Below, piece after piece: positions 1 through 6,632 of a DNA stretch of 10,731 bases; the stretch's first letter is position 1, and each line of letters starts with the position of its first letter. Under the pieces are notes generated by a model. That model saw only the letters and a list, made by a program, of their open reading frames with translations. It was not told where the DNA came from and ran no database searches. The DNA is taken from assembly GCA_903970295.1 (NCBI GenBank), contig CAJCHQ010000102.1, forward strand, positions 1 to 10,731. The letters are read 5' to 3'. The stretch comes from Bryobacterales bacterium (GTDB lineage: Bacteria; Cyanobacteriota; Vampirovibrionia; Obscuribacterales; Obscuribacteraceae). The position numbers were made by a program, and so were the translations under genes.

Positions 1-4
1 GGCC

Positions 5-1279
5 GTGGAAGCTGCAGCTGCGATCGCGGTTATTGGTTTGACAGTCGCCACCAAAGGTAAACTCTCCTCACTGACCAAAATCGCTAATGCGAGCGAAACC
101 GCTTTCATTGATTTCGAAAGCAAGTTGTCGACGATCGGCAAATTTGTTGAACGCACCAAATCCGGATCTTCGATGCTTGCTGAAACTGCAAACGAAACCG
201 AGAACATTCGCCCGGTTTCAATGTTCATTCAGAAAAGAATGGTGGCGCGCTCGACCGAGCCGGCAGCGGGCATCAAACCAATAATCGATGACGCTCGGAA
301 AGCGTATGATGCCCAGGATTGGCCCGCTGTTCGCAGGTTGTATAAAAATGTAGTCGAAGCAACGGCAGGCCATAGAAGCGCGTTTTGGGACAACTACGCT
401 GCCACGGGAAGGCTTGGATTGGCGCATCTCAATCTCGGCGAATTAAAAGACGCGGAGTATGGTTTTACGAAATTCCTTTCGATGGATCAAGAGACGTCAC
501 CTCTGCGAGGGAAGGTTTTTGCCGGTCTGGCTGATGTTTACGAGCGCACTGGGCGTGGTGCCCGATCGGGACTCTTGCGCGCACGCTCTCTAGGCAACTT
601 GACGGAAAGACCTGATTTTTCTCACCTGACTGAGCCGTTAAAGGTTCCGGCCGACTACGACTTCACGCAAGAAGCATCAGATCAGGCGGCAATGCTGTAT
701 GAGGAGGAAAGATTGAAAGGGCCTTTAACCAAAGGTTTTATCGATTTTGGACAACCCGTTTATTTAGGTCAATTGTACGATCGGCTCGAATATCCGCTCA
801 TGTCGGTTGTCGATCGGACTGAGGATCCTGCTTTACGGTCGACTTTAGACAAAGTGGATTCTGTTTTTGGTTCATTGAAACCTAAACCAGCCGAATTTAG
901 CGCCGCGTTAACGGAATACACGGCGAGAATTTTTCGAGGCGATAATTTGGAGCATCATTATAACGAGTTTCGTGATACCAACGTCGGAGAGCAATATTTC
1001 CTCGGTGAATTTCTGCGCCGCGGCTGGGGAATGTGCAATCAGAGAGCCCTATTTTTGAAAGCTGCCGCCGACGAAGCGAAATTGGAATCGACCCTATACC
1101 GCTGTCGCGTCACAAAGAAACTCGTTGACAGGCCGGAAGCGCACGACTTTACAACGATTCTGATTAATGGCAAGGAACGAGTTTACGACGCCGGAGTCAG
1201 AATTGTTGGTGAGCGCTTCTCTCGGCATCGCGGGACTTCTTACGTTCCTCAAACCATGAGAAATGATTGGGAACCTTAA
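5..1279 (+). CDS. TPR protein with C-terminal transglutaminase-like domain (5' end possibly cut)
   Basis: I do not recognise a named gene, but two parts can be read. Residues about 92-195 form helical repeats that look like two to three TPR units, for example the LGLAHLNLGELKDAEYGF stretch at 137-154. Residues about 315-410 resemble the transglutaminase-like (papain-fold) core. Cys344 sits in GMCNQRALFLKAAADE at the start of a helix, His380 in HDFTTILINGK, and Asp395 in VYDAG, which gives the family's Cys-His-Asp order and spacing. In such proteins the fold serves protease, amidase or crosslinking roles, or is inactive scaffolding; the substrate here is unknown. The first in-frame start is a GTG at position 5, giving 424 residues, but the frame is open to the window edge, so the real start may lie upstream. 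Residues 2-16 are hydrophobic and could be the end of a signal or anchor segment. The ORF ends with TAA; no convincing terminator follows. Confidence 0.82.
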   Translation: MEAAAAIAVIGLTVATKGKLSSLTKIANASETAFIDFESKLSTIGKFVERTKSGSSMLAETANETENIRPVSMFIQKRMVARSTEPAAGIKPIIDDARKAYDAQDWPAVRRLYKNVVEATAGHRSAFWDNYAATGRLGLAHLNLGELKDAEYGFTKFLSMDQETSPLRGKVFAGLADVYERTGRGARSGLLRARSLGNLTERPDFSHLTEPLKVPADYDFTQEASDQAAMLYEEERLKGPLTKGFIDFGQPVYLGQLYDRLEYPLMSVVDRTEDPALRSTLDKVDSVFGSLKPKPAEFSAALTEYTARIFRGDNLEHHYNEFRDTNVGEQYFLGEFLRRGWGMCNQRALFLKAAADEAKLESTLYRCRVTKKLVDRPEAHDFTTILINGKERVYDAGVRIVGERFSRHRGTSYVPQTMRNDWEP

Positions 1280-1439
1280 ATGCGGTGCTCAGAGCCTGCT
1301 TTAATGAATACCAATTCGTGTTGAATTCAGGAATTATTGTCATTAACGGGTTTTGCTCAATTGAAGCCGGATACAAGGGGCTGCGCAAGCGTTACTTTAT
1401 CAGGGCACGGGAATAAGGAGCGCCCGTATCGGTAACTGA
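1280..1439. other. Intergenic gap between two convergent genes
   Basis: This 160-base spacer separates the TPR/transglutaminase-like gene from the histidine kinase gene, which converge on it. The only structure I see is a weak pairing of ACGGG (1407-1411) with CCCGT (1423-1427) around an 11-base loop. No T-tract follows on either strand, so I do not call it a terminator. Confidence 0.4.
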
Positions 1440-2951
1440 CTAAGGCGCATCATCGTCTATGTCTGGCGCGCTCAATGTAAACCAGAATGTTGAGCCTTTT
1501 CCAGGCACGCTGTTCATTCCGAGTTTCTCTCCATGAGCGTCAATAATCAGCTTGCAGATCGCCAGTCCCAAGCCGCTCCCCGATTTGTTGCGTCCATCTT
1601 CAGACTGACGATATTTCTGAAAAAGTTTCTTCTGGTCACGCTCGGAAATTCCATTACCGTGATCGATCACCCTGATTACGAGAACACCCTTTGTTCTGGA
1701 TTCGCAATCGACAACGATTTCTGAGCCGGCATCCGAGAACTTGATCGCGTTGGAAAGCAAGTTGACTAGCACCTGCAAGATACGCCGATCGTCAAACATC
1801 GCAACTCGAGGAGTGACCGTGCTGCGGAGAGTAATATTCTTAGCCAGAGCAAGTCCGGACAACGTTTCGATTGCTTCATCGACACAACGATTTAGCTGCC
1901 CGGGATTTATGAACAGCTCCAATTGACCCAACTCCAAAGCATCGACAGTGAGTAAATCGCTGATGTGCGAAAGTAAACGCTTGTTGTTCGAACTGATTTT
2001 ATTGATCGTTTCGGTGCTGCTTTGATTTAAATTGGCGGACTCGCGCGCGAGCAATCCTTCCAGAGAAACCTGCGACGATGCTAAAGGCGATCTCAGATCG
2101 TGGGCCAGCATTTGCATAAGATCCTGCCTGTGTGCGCTGGCCGCCGCTATCTCTTCTTCTGACTGATGGAGCGCGGCATCAACAACGGCGAAATCATCTC
2201 GTCCGATTAAAGCAGGAGGCAGTTTCTTTTTCTTCGAAAGGTCTCGCGCATTTGTCACCAGGGTCGAAACCTTCGCGGTGATGTATCTGCTGAAAAGAAA
2301 ATGCACGATGAGCACCATAATCAGATTTCCTGAAACACCACTGATTAGAAGAATCAAAAAAGCTTGTTGCTCGCTTTGCTGTTTCTTCTGCAGTCGATCC
2401 AATTCCATCCTTTGAGGAAGCAAAAATTCTTTGTACTCTTTGCGAAACTGAAAGCGAGAATTGAGCATTGCCAGGAACTTGTGTCTCAGCCTGACAAAGC
2501 GCATCCATTTATTTTCTGTCGGGTCGTCCCCACCTTGCTTGAGCATCGAATCTTCAAGGTCTGCGAATCGCTGCAGTTCCTTCAAAATGTCTCGCTGATT
2601 TGGAGTAAACGCTGCGTTAGTTAGGAGCCGGTCAATATCGGCACTGAAATTCGTGCGTTCAAGTTCGAAGTGCGTGTTTTCAGATTCGCTTCGATCAAGG
2701 AACGCCGACAAAAATGTTCCTTGCAACTCGTAGTATATTTGGCTGACTTCGTTGAGCTGTTCTAGAAGCAGAGACTGCTGTTTTTCTTTATTCGCCAGTT
2801 CCTGGATGTGAACCGAGTTGACCCACATGGCAACGAACCAGACCACGTTGATGGAAAAGGGTATGATTGTCGCGAGCAGAGATTTTCTGGAGAGACTGAT
2901 GTTTGCAAAACGCTCCGAAATCAAATCTGAGTAAGGGATTGGCAGTTTCAC
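1440..2951 (-). CDS. Membrane sensor histidine kinase
   Basis: This is a 503-residue two-component sensor kinase that autophosphorylates on His and passes the phosphate to a response regulator, very likely the divergent neighbour at 3051. Transmembrane helix 1 spans about residues 24-46. A mainly helical, charged external region (about 47-196) resembles CHASE3-type four-helix sensor domains in length and helix content. Transmembrane helix 2 spans about 197-222, followed by a HAMP-like linker to about 275. The HisKA box has the phospho-acceptor His284 in MLAHDLRSPLASS. The ATPase domain shows the N box (LVNLLSNAIKFSD, 395-407), the G1 box DHGNG (430-434), the F box around FQKYRQ (444-449), the G2 box GSGLGL (458-463) and GKGSTFWFTL near the end. 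All key residues are present, so it should be active. The start is GTG with an AGGA about 10 bases upstream. The ligand is unknown. Confidence 0.95.
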   Translation of the reverse strand: MKLPIPYSDLISERFANISLSRKSLLATIIPFSINVVWFVAMWVNSVHIQELANKEKQQSLLLEQLNEVSQIYYELQGTFLSAFLDRSESENTHFELERTNFSADIDRLLTNAAFTPNQRDILKELQRFADLEDSMLKQGGDDPTENKWMRFVRLRHKFLAMLNSRFQFRKEYKEFLLPQRMELDRLQKKQQSEQQAFLILLISGVSGNLIMVLIVHFLFSRYITAKVSTLVTNARDLSKKKKLPPALIGRDDFAVVDAALHQSEEEIAAASAHRQDLMQMLAHDLRSPLASSQVSLEGLLARESANLNQSSTETINKISSNNKRLLSHISDLLTVDALELGQLELFINPGQLNRCVDEAIETLSGLALAKNITLRSTVTPRVAMFDDRRILQVLVNLLSNAIKFSDAGSEIVVDCESRTKGVLVIRVIDHGNGISERDQKKLFQKYRQSEDGRNKSGSGLGLAICKLIIDAHGEKLGMNSVPGKGSTFWFTLSAPDIDDDAP

Positions 2952-3050
2952 CGTTTTCAGTTCCTGACGACCACAACCGAACGACCCTGAAGTTCCTACA
3001 AACTCAAGATGTTAGAGTAGCCTGTCAGAGAGCTCTTTTAAAGACTATAT
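2952..3050. promoter_or_regulatory. Divergent promoter region of the two-component pair
   Basis: These 99 bases must hold the promoters of both the kinase (leftward) and the regulator (rightward). The heptamer AGTTCCT occurs twice on the plus strand in the same orientation (2959-2965 and 2991-2997), 32 bases apart, which is about three helical turns. OmpR-type regulators often bind direct repeats, so these could be sites for the neighbouring regulator. However, the left copy also contains the kinase gene's ribosome-binding AGGA on the opposite strand, so the repeat may be coincidental. A small palindrome AGAGCTCT lies at 3029-3036. I find no consensus -35/-10 pair with confidence. Confidence 0.45.
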
Positions 3051-3734
3051 ATGAGCAAAATTCTTTTTGTCGATGACGATGTTGAACTGGCTAAAACCGT
3101 AAGTCGCGAACTCGAAGCCTCCGGTTGGAAAGTTGAAATGGCACATAATGGTGCTGACGCCAAACAGATGTTGAAGAGTTTCCGCTACGACTTGATTCTC
3201 CTGGACTGGCAGCTTCCTGATACAACCGGAATTGAAATCTGTCGAGCCTATCGTGCCAGCGGCGAGATAACACCAATTGTTTTCCTCACCGGGATGAACG
3301 AGATCCATTCTCTGGAAGAAGCCCTTGATATCGGTGCCGACGACTACATCACCAAACCATTTGACTTTCGCGTGTTGTTAGCTCGAATCCGAAACGCTCA
3401 GAGAAGAGCTTCGGGAATGGCGACGTCAGCGCTCGTTATTGGAAACACGTCTTTCGATAAGAAGATGCGAAAGCTGACAGTGGGAAAAATTGAAGTGAAA
3501 TTGACCGCGATTGAAAGCGAGCTTGTGGAATTTTTGATGCGCAATCCCAATCAAATTTTTTCCTCTGCAGATCTGTTCAAGGCGATCTGGTCATCTGACA
3601 GCGATTCCACTGAGGACACAGTGCGAGTTCATGTCGGTCTCTTGAGAAAAAAGCTTTCGGCTGCAGGGTGTAGCGACCTCATTAAAACGATTCGCGGAAG
3701 CGGCTACACCATCGAAAAGCCGGCGTGTGCTTGA
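3051..3734 (+). CDS. OmpR/PhoB-family response regulator
   Basis: This is a 227-residue DNA-binding response regulator, probably the partner of the kinase at 1440-2951. The receiver domain covers residues about 3-117, with the acidic triad Asp8-Asp9-Asp10, phospho-acceptor Asp52 (LILLDWQLPD), Thr80 in VFLTG and Lys102 in YITKPF, so the full catalytic set is present. A winged-helix output domain covers about 126-224, with the recognition-helix region DTVRVHVGLLRKKL and the closing KTIRGSGYTIEKP typical of the OmpR class. The length is normal for the family. There is no clear Shine-Dalgarno before the ATG; the upstream sequence is AAGACTATAT, so initiation may be weak or leaderless-like. The gene is divergent from, rather than co-transcribed with, its kinase, an arrangement that allows separate and possibly autoregulated promoters. 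Its targets are unknown. Confidence 0.95.
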   Translation: MSKILFVDDDVELAKTVSRELEASGWKVEMAHNGADAKQMLKSFRYDLILLDWQLPDTTGIEICRAYRASGEITPIVFLTGMNEIHSLEEALDIGADDYITKPFDFRVLLARIRNAQRRASGMATSALVIGNTSFDKKMRKLTVGKIEVKLTAIESELVEFLMRNPNQIFSSADLFKAIWSSDSDSTEDTVRVHVGLLRKKLSAAGCSDLIKTIRGSGYTIEKPACA

Positions 3735-3742
3735 GCTTTTTT
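3715..3742 (+). terminator. Weak putative terminator between convergent genes
   Basis: AAAAGC (3715-3720) can pair with GCTTTT (3735-3740) around a 14-base loop, followed by two further T residues, overlapping the end of the response-regulator gene. The gap to the convergent gene's stop is only 19 bases. The stem is symmetric in A and T, so it could work in both directions. The long loop and AT-rich stem make it weak. Confidence 0.3.
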
Positions 3743-3753
3743 CCGTCCTTGCG

Positions 3754-4512
3754 CTAGATTCTGGGTGAGATGAGATTGGTGATTTCCGAACCCCACAAGT
3801 CTTCTAGCTTGTGCAACGAATCCATCCAGGAAGAAGAGGGTTTGTCAGCCGGTTTGTCGGTTGCAGGCTTTGTATCTGCGCGTTTGCTGTCGGCTGCTGA
3901 ACCGCCTTCGTTTATCGGAACTGCCGGCTCCGAATCATCAGAATTAGGCTTGGCAGCGCCCGCAGCTGGTTTTGTATTGAATTCTTTGCGACCATTCTCT
4001 CTCGACTTGTCGTACTGTCCAGCTGCGGCTGCATCGCTATTCTGCTTTTTGCCATCGGCAGCTGCATTATTCGAAATGTCCGGTTGGGCCCCTGATGCAG
4101 GTTTGGTCTCGCCTTGTGGCTTCTTGTTAGAGAAGTCATAGATGTTGGGCGCTACTTCCGGGTGGATCTTTGTGAGTTCTGGATTTGGCTTGCCGGTGGT
4201 GTCAGCCGGTGCATTGTCTGCAGGCTTCGACGCGCTCATTGTGTTTGACGGGGAGCTGTCCGTAACCGTGTGAGCGCCGCCTTGTGCTCTGCTGTCTACC
4301 GAGCTGGCTTGAGCCATGGATTTGCTCGCGTAGATATCGCCGGCCTTATTGAAATCGATCGCATTCGGTTCTGACTTGGTTTGTCTAGCCTGATTTGATT
4401 CGGACGGATGGTAAGCTTGCGCGGCGATGTGAGACATTGCTGCCTGGTGACCGGACTCATGGGCTTTATCAAGTTGTTTTGACTGCGATTCAATTGCGTT
4501 TGGATGAGACAT
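3754..4512 (-). CDS. Low-complexity, probably disordered hypothetical protein
   Basis: I do not recognise this 252-residue protein. It is strongly hydrophilic and rich in Ala, Lys, Ser, Pro, Asp and Asn, with no signal peptide, membrane segment or catalytic motif. Loose repeats of a TKPA/KPA type recur (ETKPASGAQPD near 135-145, NTKPAAGAAKPN at 179-190, DTKPATDKPADKP at 213-225). The only part likely to fold is the last 25 residues, an amphipathic segment with two Trp (SSSWMDSLHKLEDLWGSEI, 227-245), which might be a docking tail. The N-terminal 40 residues are His/Gln-rich and helical. I chose the ATG at 4512 because GAGGAG lies eight bases before it. The frame also stays open upstream to 4641, but no ribosome site supports a longer start. 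It converges on the response-regulator gene with a 19-base gap. The function is unknown. Confidence 0.72.
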   Translation of the reverse strand: MSHPNAIESQSKQLDKAHESGHQAAMSHIAAQAYHPSESNQARQTKSEPNAIDFNKAGDIYASKSMAQASSVDSRAQGGAHTVTDSSPSNTMSASKPADNAPADTTGKPNPELTKIHPEVAPNIYDFSNKKPQGETKPASGAQPDISNNAAADGKKQNSDAAAAGQYDKSRENGRKEFNTKPAAGAAKPNSDDSEPAVPINEGGSAADSKRADTKPATDKPADKPSSSWMDSLHKLEDLWGSEITNLISPRI

Positions 4513-4573
4513 TGATTTACTCCTCGCTGGCGGGTGACTCGATGGAAGGAGTAAACCATCGACAACGTAAAAC

Positions 4574-4804
4574 TTACGCAAAGAAATCGGGAGACTTCGC
4601 CAGGGCGCATTCAATGGCTGTCGCTTTAAGGGTCCGGTCACGGCATAACTTTTTCAATGGCGTCGTTAGCTGTGCTATGAATACTCCAACATGCTTAGCT
4701 TGCGGATCGAAGTCCGGTGCAGCTGGAAAACAATAGGTCCAACATAATAGCAAAAGCAGGCCCACCATCTCGGAAAGGATGAAAGTCTTCAAATATCGAT
4801 TCAT
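4574..4804 (-). CDS. Possible small membrane-anchored protein
   Basis: This is a 76-residue ORF that I do not recognise. It starts MNRYLKTFILSEMVGLLLLL, a short basic start and a hydrophobic stretch to about residue 25 that would serve as a membrane anchor or signal segment. A soluble tail of about 50 residues with two Cys follows. There is no proper lipobox before the Cys residues. An in-frame ATG at 4867 would add 21 residues and has a GGAAG nine bases upstream; I favour 4804 because it puts the hydrophobic segment at the N-terminus. It lies 61 bases upstream of, and on the same strand as, the disordered-protein gene, so the two may share a transcript. It could also be a chance ORF. Confidence 0.4.
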   Translation of the reverse strand: MNRYLKTFILSEMVGLLLLLCWTYCFPAAPDFDPQAKHVGVFIAQLTTPLKKLCRDRTLKATAIECALAKSPDFFA

Positions 4805-5030
4805 TGAAAGATCCGGTGCATAAGTGTCTGCTCCTAATTTAATAGCAATATGCGACATCCTATTCATGAATCAGCGCTTCCAGAATGCCGCGCAGGTTGA
4901 CAGCCGCTCATCTGCACCGGTAGCGGTATCATCTCTTCCGCCATGGGAAAAATACGAAATAAATTTAGTCGATTTAGCAACCCAGAAACAACTTCTTCTC
5001 CGAATCACAATACGATTTGGTCACACCACC

Positions 5031-5036
5031 GGGAGG
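5031..5036 (+). promoter_or_regulatory. Strong Shine-Dalgarno that sets the start at 5044
   Basis: GGGAGG lies seven bases before the ATG at 5044. This favours that start over the in-frame TTG at 5017, which has no ribosome site. Confidence 0.7.
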
Positions 5037-5043
5037 ACTGACC

Positions 5044-5592
5044 ATGGTTCAGAATGGAGGCGAGCGGGAAGTTGGAACAAATGTTCCCAAGCCAGCCGGT
5101 AATTCAGATTTATCAACGCGCATTCACGATGACCTCGTGAAAAGAGCGCAGGCGAAATTAGACGCGACAACTCAAGAACTAGCCAAAGCTTCTTCACTAA
5201 CCAAGCCAGAGTTGGATGCCGCCGTACAGATGGAGAAGGCTTTGCTGGCGGGCGACACCACTACTTTGTCCAAGATCTATAATCAGCTCAGAACCGACCC
5301 TTATGAATTGCCCAAAATCACCGATTTTGTGACCCATGCAATTCAAAAAGCTTGTTCTTTAAGGGAAACCGACTTCGCGATCGCCGTGGAAGGTGATTCG
5401 CAGCCACATTTGAAAATTACCGGTGACCACTGGGAGTCGCGCTACGGCCCGCCTGAAGTCGATATTTATCCGAATAAAATGACTGGATCAACAAACTTTT
5501 ACGATGTCACTCCGAGTCCACAAGTGGTTACACCCAAGAAGGCTGCCGCCGAAATTAGCTTGGAGCTGATTCACGATATGGTCGACAAATAA
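5044..5592 (+). CDS. Hypothetical protein, 182 residues
   Basis: I recognise no family. The protein is soluble, with no signal peptide or membrane helix. Residues 1-22 look disordered (Gly/Asn/Pro). Residues about 24-105 are predominantly helical with many Ala, Lys, Leu and Asp residues (DDLVKRAQAKLDATTQELAKA is one helix). Residues about 110-160 look like a small beta-rich segment with aromatic residues (FAIAVEGDSQPHLKITGDHW, then YGPPEVDIYPN). A final helix spans about 166-180. A single Cys is at residue 104. Its codon pattern and strong ribosome site make it a real gene. It stands alone on this strand, divergent from the small ORF and disordered-protein gene to its left. No function can be inferred. 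Confidence 0.8.
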   Translation: MVQNGGEREVGTNVPKPAGNSDLSTRIHDDLVKRAQAKLDATTQELAKASSLTKPELDAAVQMEKALLAGDTTTLSKIYNQLRTDPYELPKITDFVTHAIQKACSLRETDFAIAVEGDSQPHLKITGDHWESRYGPPEVDIYPNKMTGSTNFYDVTPSPQVVTPKKAAAEISLELIHDMVDK

Positions 5593-5858
5593 TAATCTGA
5601 AGTTCGCTCGATTTAGAACACGCGCGTCCGAGTAAGTCTGCTCGGAACTGTATTGCTCCCGGATTCGTCAACGGCACCGGCTGGTGCTGTAGTCTTGCCC
5701 GAAGTACTCGCGCAAGTTCGCATGTTCAACCAGTACAACTATTAAGAGCAAGCTCGGGCAAACCAGACTCAAGCTTGAAACTGTACAATGGGCAACTGCA
5801 ACTGTTTTACTACTTTCAGGGCGGAGCCGCGATTGTATCATTGAACTAAAATTGTAGG
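5593..5858. other. Non-coding stretch with several inverted repeats
   Basis: No ORF is supported here. The stretch holds three perfect inverted repeats. TCCGAG (5627-5632) pairs with CTCGGA (5641-5646) around an 8-base loop, 34 bases after the upstream gene's stop. GCACC (5674-5678) pairs with GGTGC (5683-5687) around GGCT. TTGCCCGA (5695-5702) pairs with TCGGGCAA (5754-5761) over 51 bases. None has a T-tract. They may mark a terminator for the gene ending at 5592, a structured RNA, or chance. Confidence 0.4.
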
Positions 5859-5885
5859 AAAAAAAGCCCCAAGTTTCCCCAGGGC
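5859..5885 (-). terminator. Rho-independent terminator of the toxin-antitoxin operon
   Basis: Read on the minus strand, GCCCT pairs with GGGGC (four G-C pairs and one G-T) around a loop of about ten bases, followed directly by seven T residues. It lies 24 bases past the antitoxin stop codon. A second short hairpin, GATTA-GTTC-TAATC (5896-5909), sits between the stop and this terminator. Confidence 0.65.
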
Positions 5886-5909
5886 GTCACCTTAAGATTA
5901 GTTCTAATC

Positions 5910-6257
5910 CTATCTTTTTGCGCGCGCCGGCCCAGATGCCATTTGCTTTGCTTCACTCACGTGTTTCGTCAGCAGTTGACGAATGTAGGGCTGATAGCCG
6001 AGTCCTTGTAAGGCTGCCAGTGCTTTCAACTCTTCTACAATTTGCTTTTGCAATCTGATCGAAATGGGTGCGAGACCCAATGCGTTATCGATTGCTGTTT
6101 CTTCCTCTCGTGTGGCTTTGCGTACAAATTGGGCATTTTTTCCCATGTCGCCAGATTCCCACTGTTCGGAATCGTCCTTGTATCCTGGCGGCATGCGATC
6201 GGTGACAGTCAGCTCAATTCCTTCCTCCTTGACTCTTTTTTTGTTTTCGTCGTGCAT
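5910..6257 (-). CDS. Ribbon-helix-helix antitoxin (BrnA/CopG-like)
   Basis: This is a 115-residue antitoxin that should bind and neutralise the toxin encoded just upstream and repress their shared promoter. The C-terminal half carries a ribbon-helix-helix DNA-binding domain. The beta strand is APISIRL (63-69), helix 1 about 71-84, and helix 2 about 89-101, with GLGYQPYIRQLL matching the pattern of BrnA/CopG antitoxins. The N-terminal 55 residues are highly charged and probably become ordered only when bound to the toxin. The last 15 residues are basic. The ATG at 6257 has AGGAG ten bases upstream. The gap to the toxin stop is 23 bases, so the two are co-transcribed. The toxin-first order is that of brnTA-type modules rather than the commoner antitoxin-first order. 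The family assignment is by motif recognition, not by a search. Confidence 0.87.
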   Translation of the reverse strand: MHDENKKRVKEEGIELTVTDRMPPGYKDDSEQWESGDMGKNAQFVRKATREEETAIDNALGLAPISIRLQKQIVEELKALAALQGLGYQPYIRQLLTKHVSEAKQMASGPARAKR

Positions 6258-6280
6258 GGTTGCTTTTCTCCTGGGCGAGT

Positions 6281-6568
6281 CTATGATGTGTTGTTGTGGT
6301 AAAAATCAATCTCCTCTTGATTGGGTGAGTATGCGGTTTTTAATACGGCAGTTTCATCCGCGGCATAGACAATGAAAACAACCTTGATGAGATTCCCCTT
6401 GTTGTCCGGGGCTATGACAAAAAGAGTGGGAGGGGTTGTCTGATTGTCTGTCCGAGTATCCGCAAGGACTTTGCCTCTGTTTATGAACGCTTGGACCACC
6501 TGCGCTGTTGATAGACCATGCCGTTCTGTAATCTTTTTGATTATCGAAGGATGAGCCATCAATTCCAT
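6281..6568 (-). CDS. BrnT-like (RelE-fold) toxin
   Basis: This 95-residue protein matches a family I know as the partner of CopG/BrnA-type antitoxins, often mis-annotated as 'ADP-ribosyl-(dinitrogen reductase) hydrolase'. Its recognisable pattern is I.KKITERHGLS..QV..AF.NR (10-31), then D.R.....PPTLFVIA (37-53), KVVFIVY (62-68) and TAYSPNQEEIDFY (78-90). The layout resembles BrnT, a RelE-superfamily ribonuclease, so cleavage of mRNA is the expected activity; this is inference. Candidate catalytic or RNA-contacting residues include Lys11-Lys12, His17, Arg39 and the C-terminal Tyr80/Tyr90. An in-frame TAA lies immediately before the ATG at 6568, so that is the first possible start; a second ATG follows three codons on. 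It is the first gene of the operon. Confidence 0.84.
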   Translation of the reverse strand: MELMAHPSIIKKITERHGLSTAQVVQAFINRGKVLADTRTDNQTTPPTLFVIAPDNKGNLIKVVFIVYAADETAVLKTAYSPNQEEIDFYHNNTS

Positions 6569-6603
6569 TTACTCTGTCGCTTCCTCTTACCTCCGCGTAG
6601 AAC

Positions 6604-6617
6604 ATTGTATATACAAT
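6604..6617. promoter_or_regulatory. 14-bp palindromic operator over the -10 box
   Basis: ATTGTATATACAAT is a perfect palindrome upstream of the toxin gene. Its minus-strand right half is the promoter's -10 hexamer TACAAT, so a protein bound here would block transcription. Ribbon-helix-helix antitoxins bind such symmetric sites, so this is the likely autoregulatory operator. Confidence 0.62.
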
Positions 6618-6632
6618 TCGCTACTTTGTCAA
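6604..6632 (-). promoter_or_regulatory. Sigma-70-type promoter of the toxin-antitoxin operon
   Basis: On the minus strand TTGACA (6632-6627, perfect -35 consensus) is followed after exactly 17 bases by TACAAT (6609-6604, five of six -10 positions). The toxin ATG is 35 bases further down, leaving a short leader that contains GGAGG and AGAGGAAG. Confidence 0.75.

Noticed and set aside
3770..4141. 123-residue plus-strand ORF
   Set aside because: It is the antisense shadow of the Ala/Lys/Pro-rich gene. The long open frame results from that gene's biased composition.
4395..4736. 113-residue plus-strand ORF
   Set aside because: It lies antisense to the start of the disordered-protein gene and to the small membrane ORF, with no ribosome site and no coherent fold.
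6354..6605. 83-residue minus-strand ORF over the toxin gene
   Set aside because: It is in a different frame from the well-supported toxin and would start inside the promoter's transcription start region.
5593..6632. Possible CRISPR or phage-defence island around the toxin-antitoxin genes
   Set aside because: There are no regularly spaced direct repeats, no Cas, nuclease or restriction genes, and no integrase nearby. The operon stands alone.
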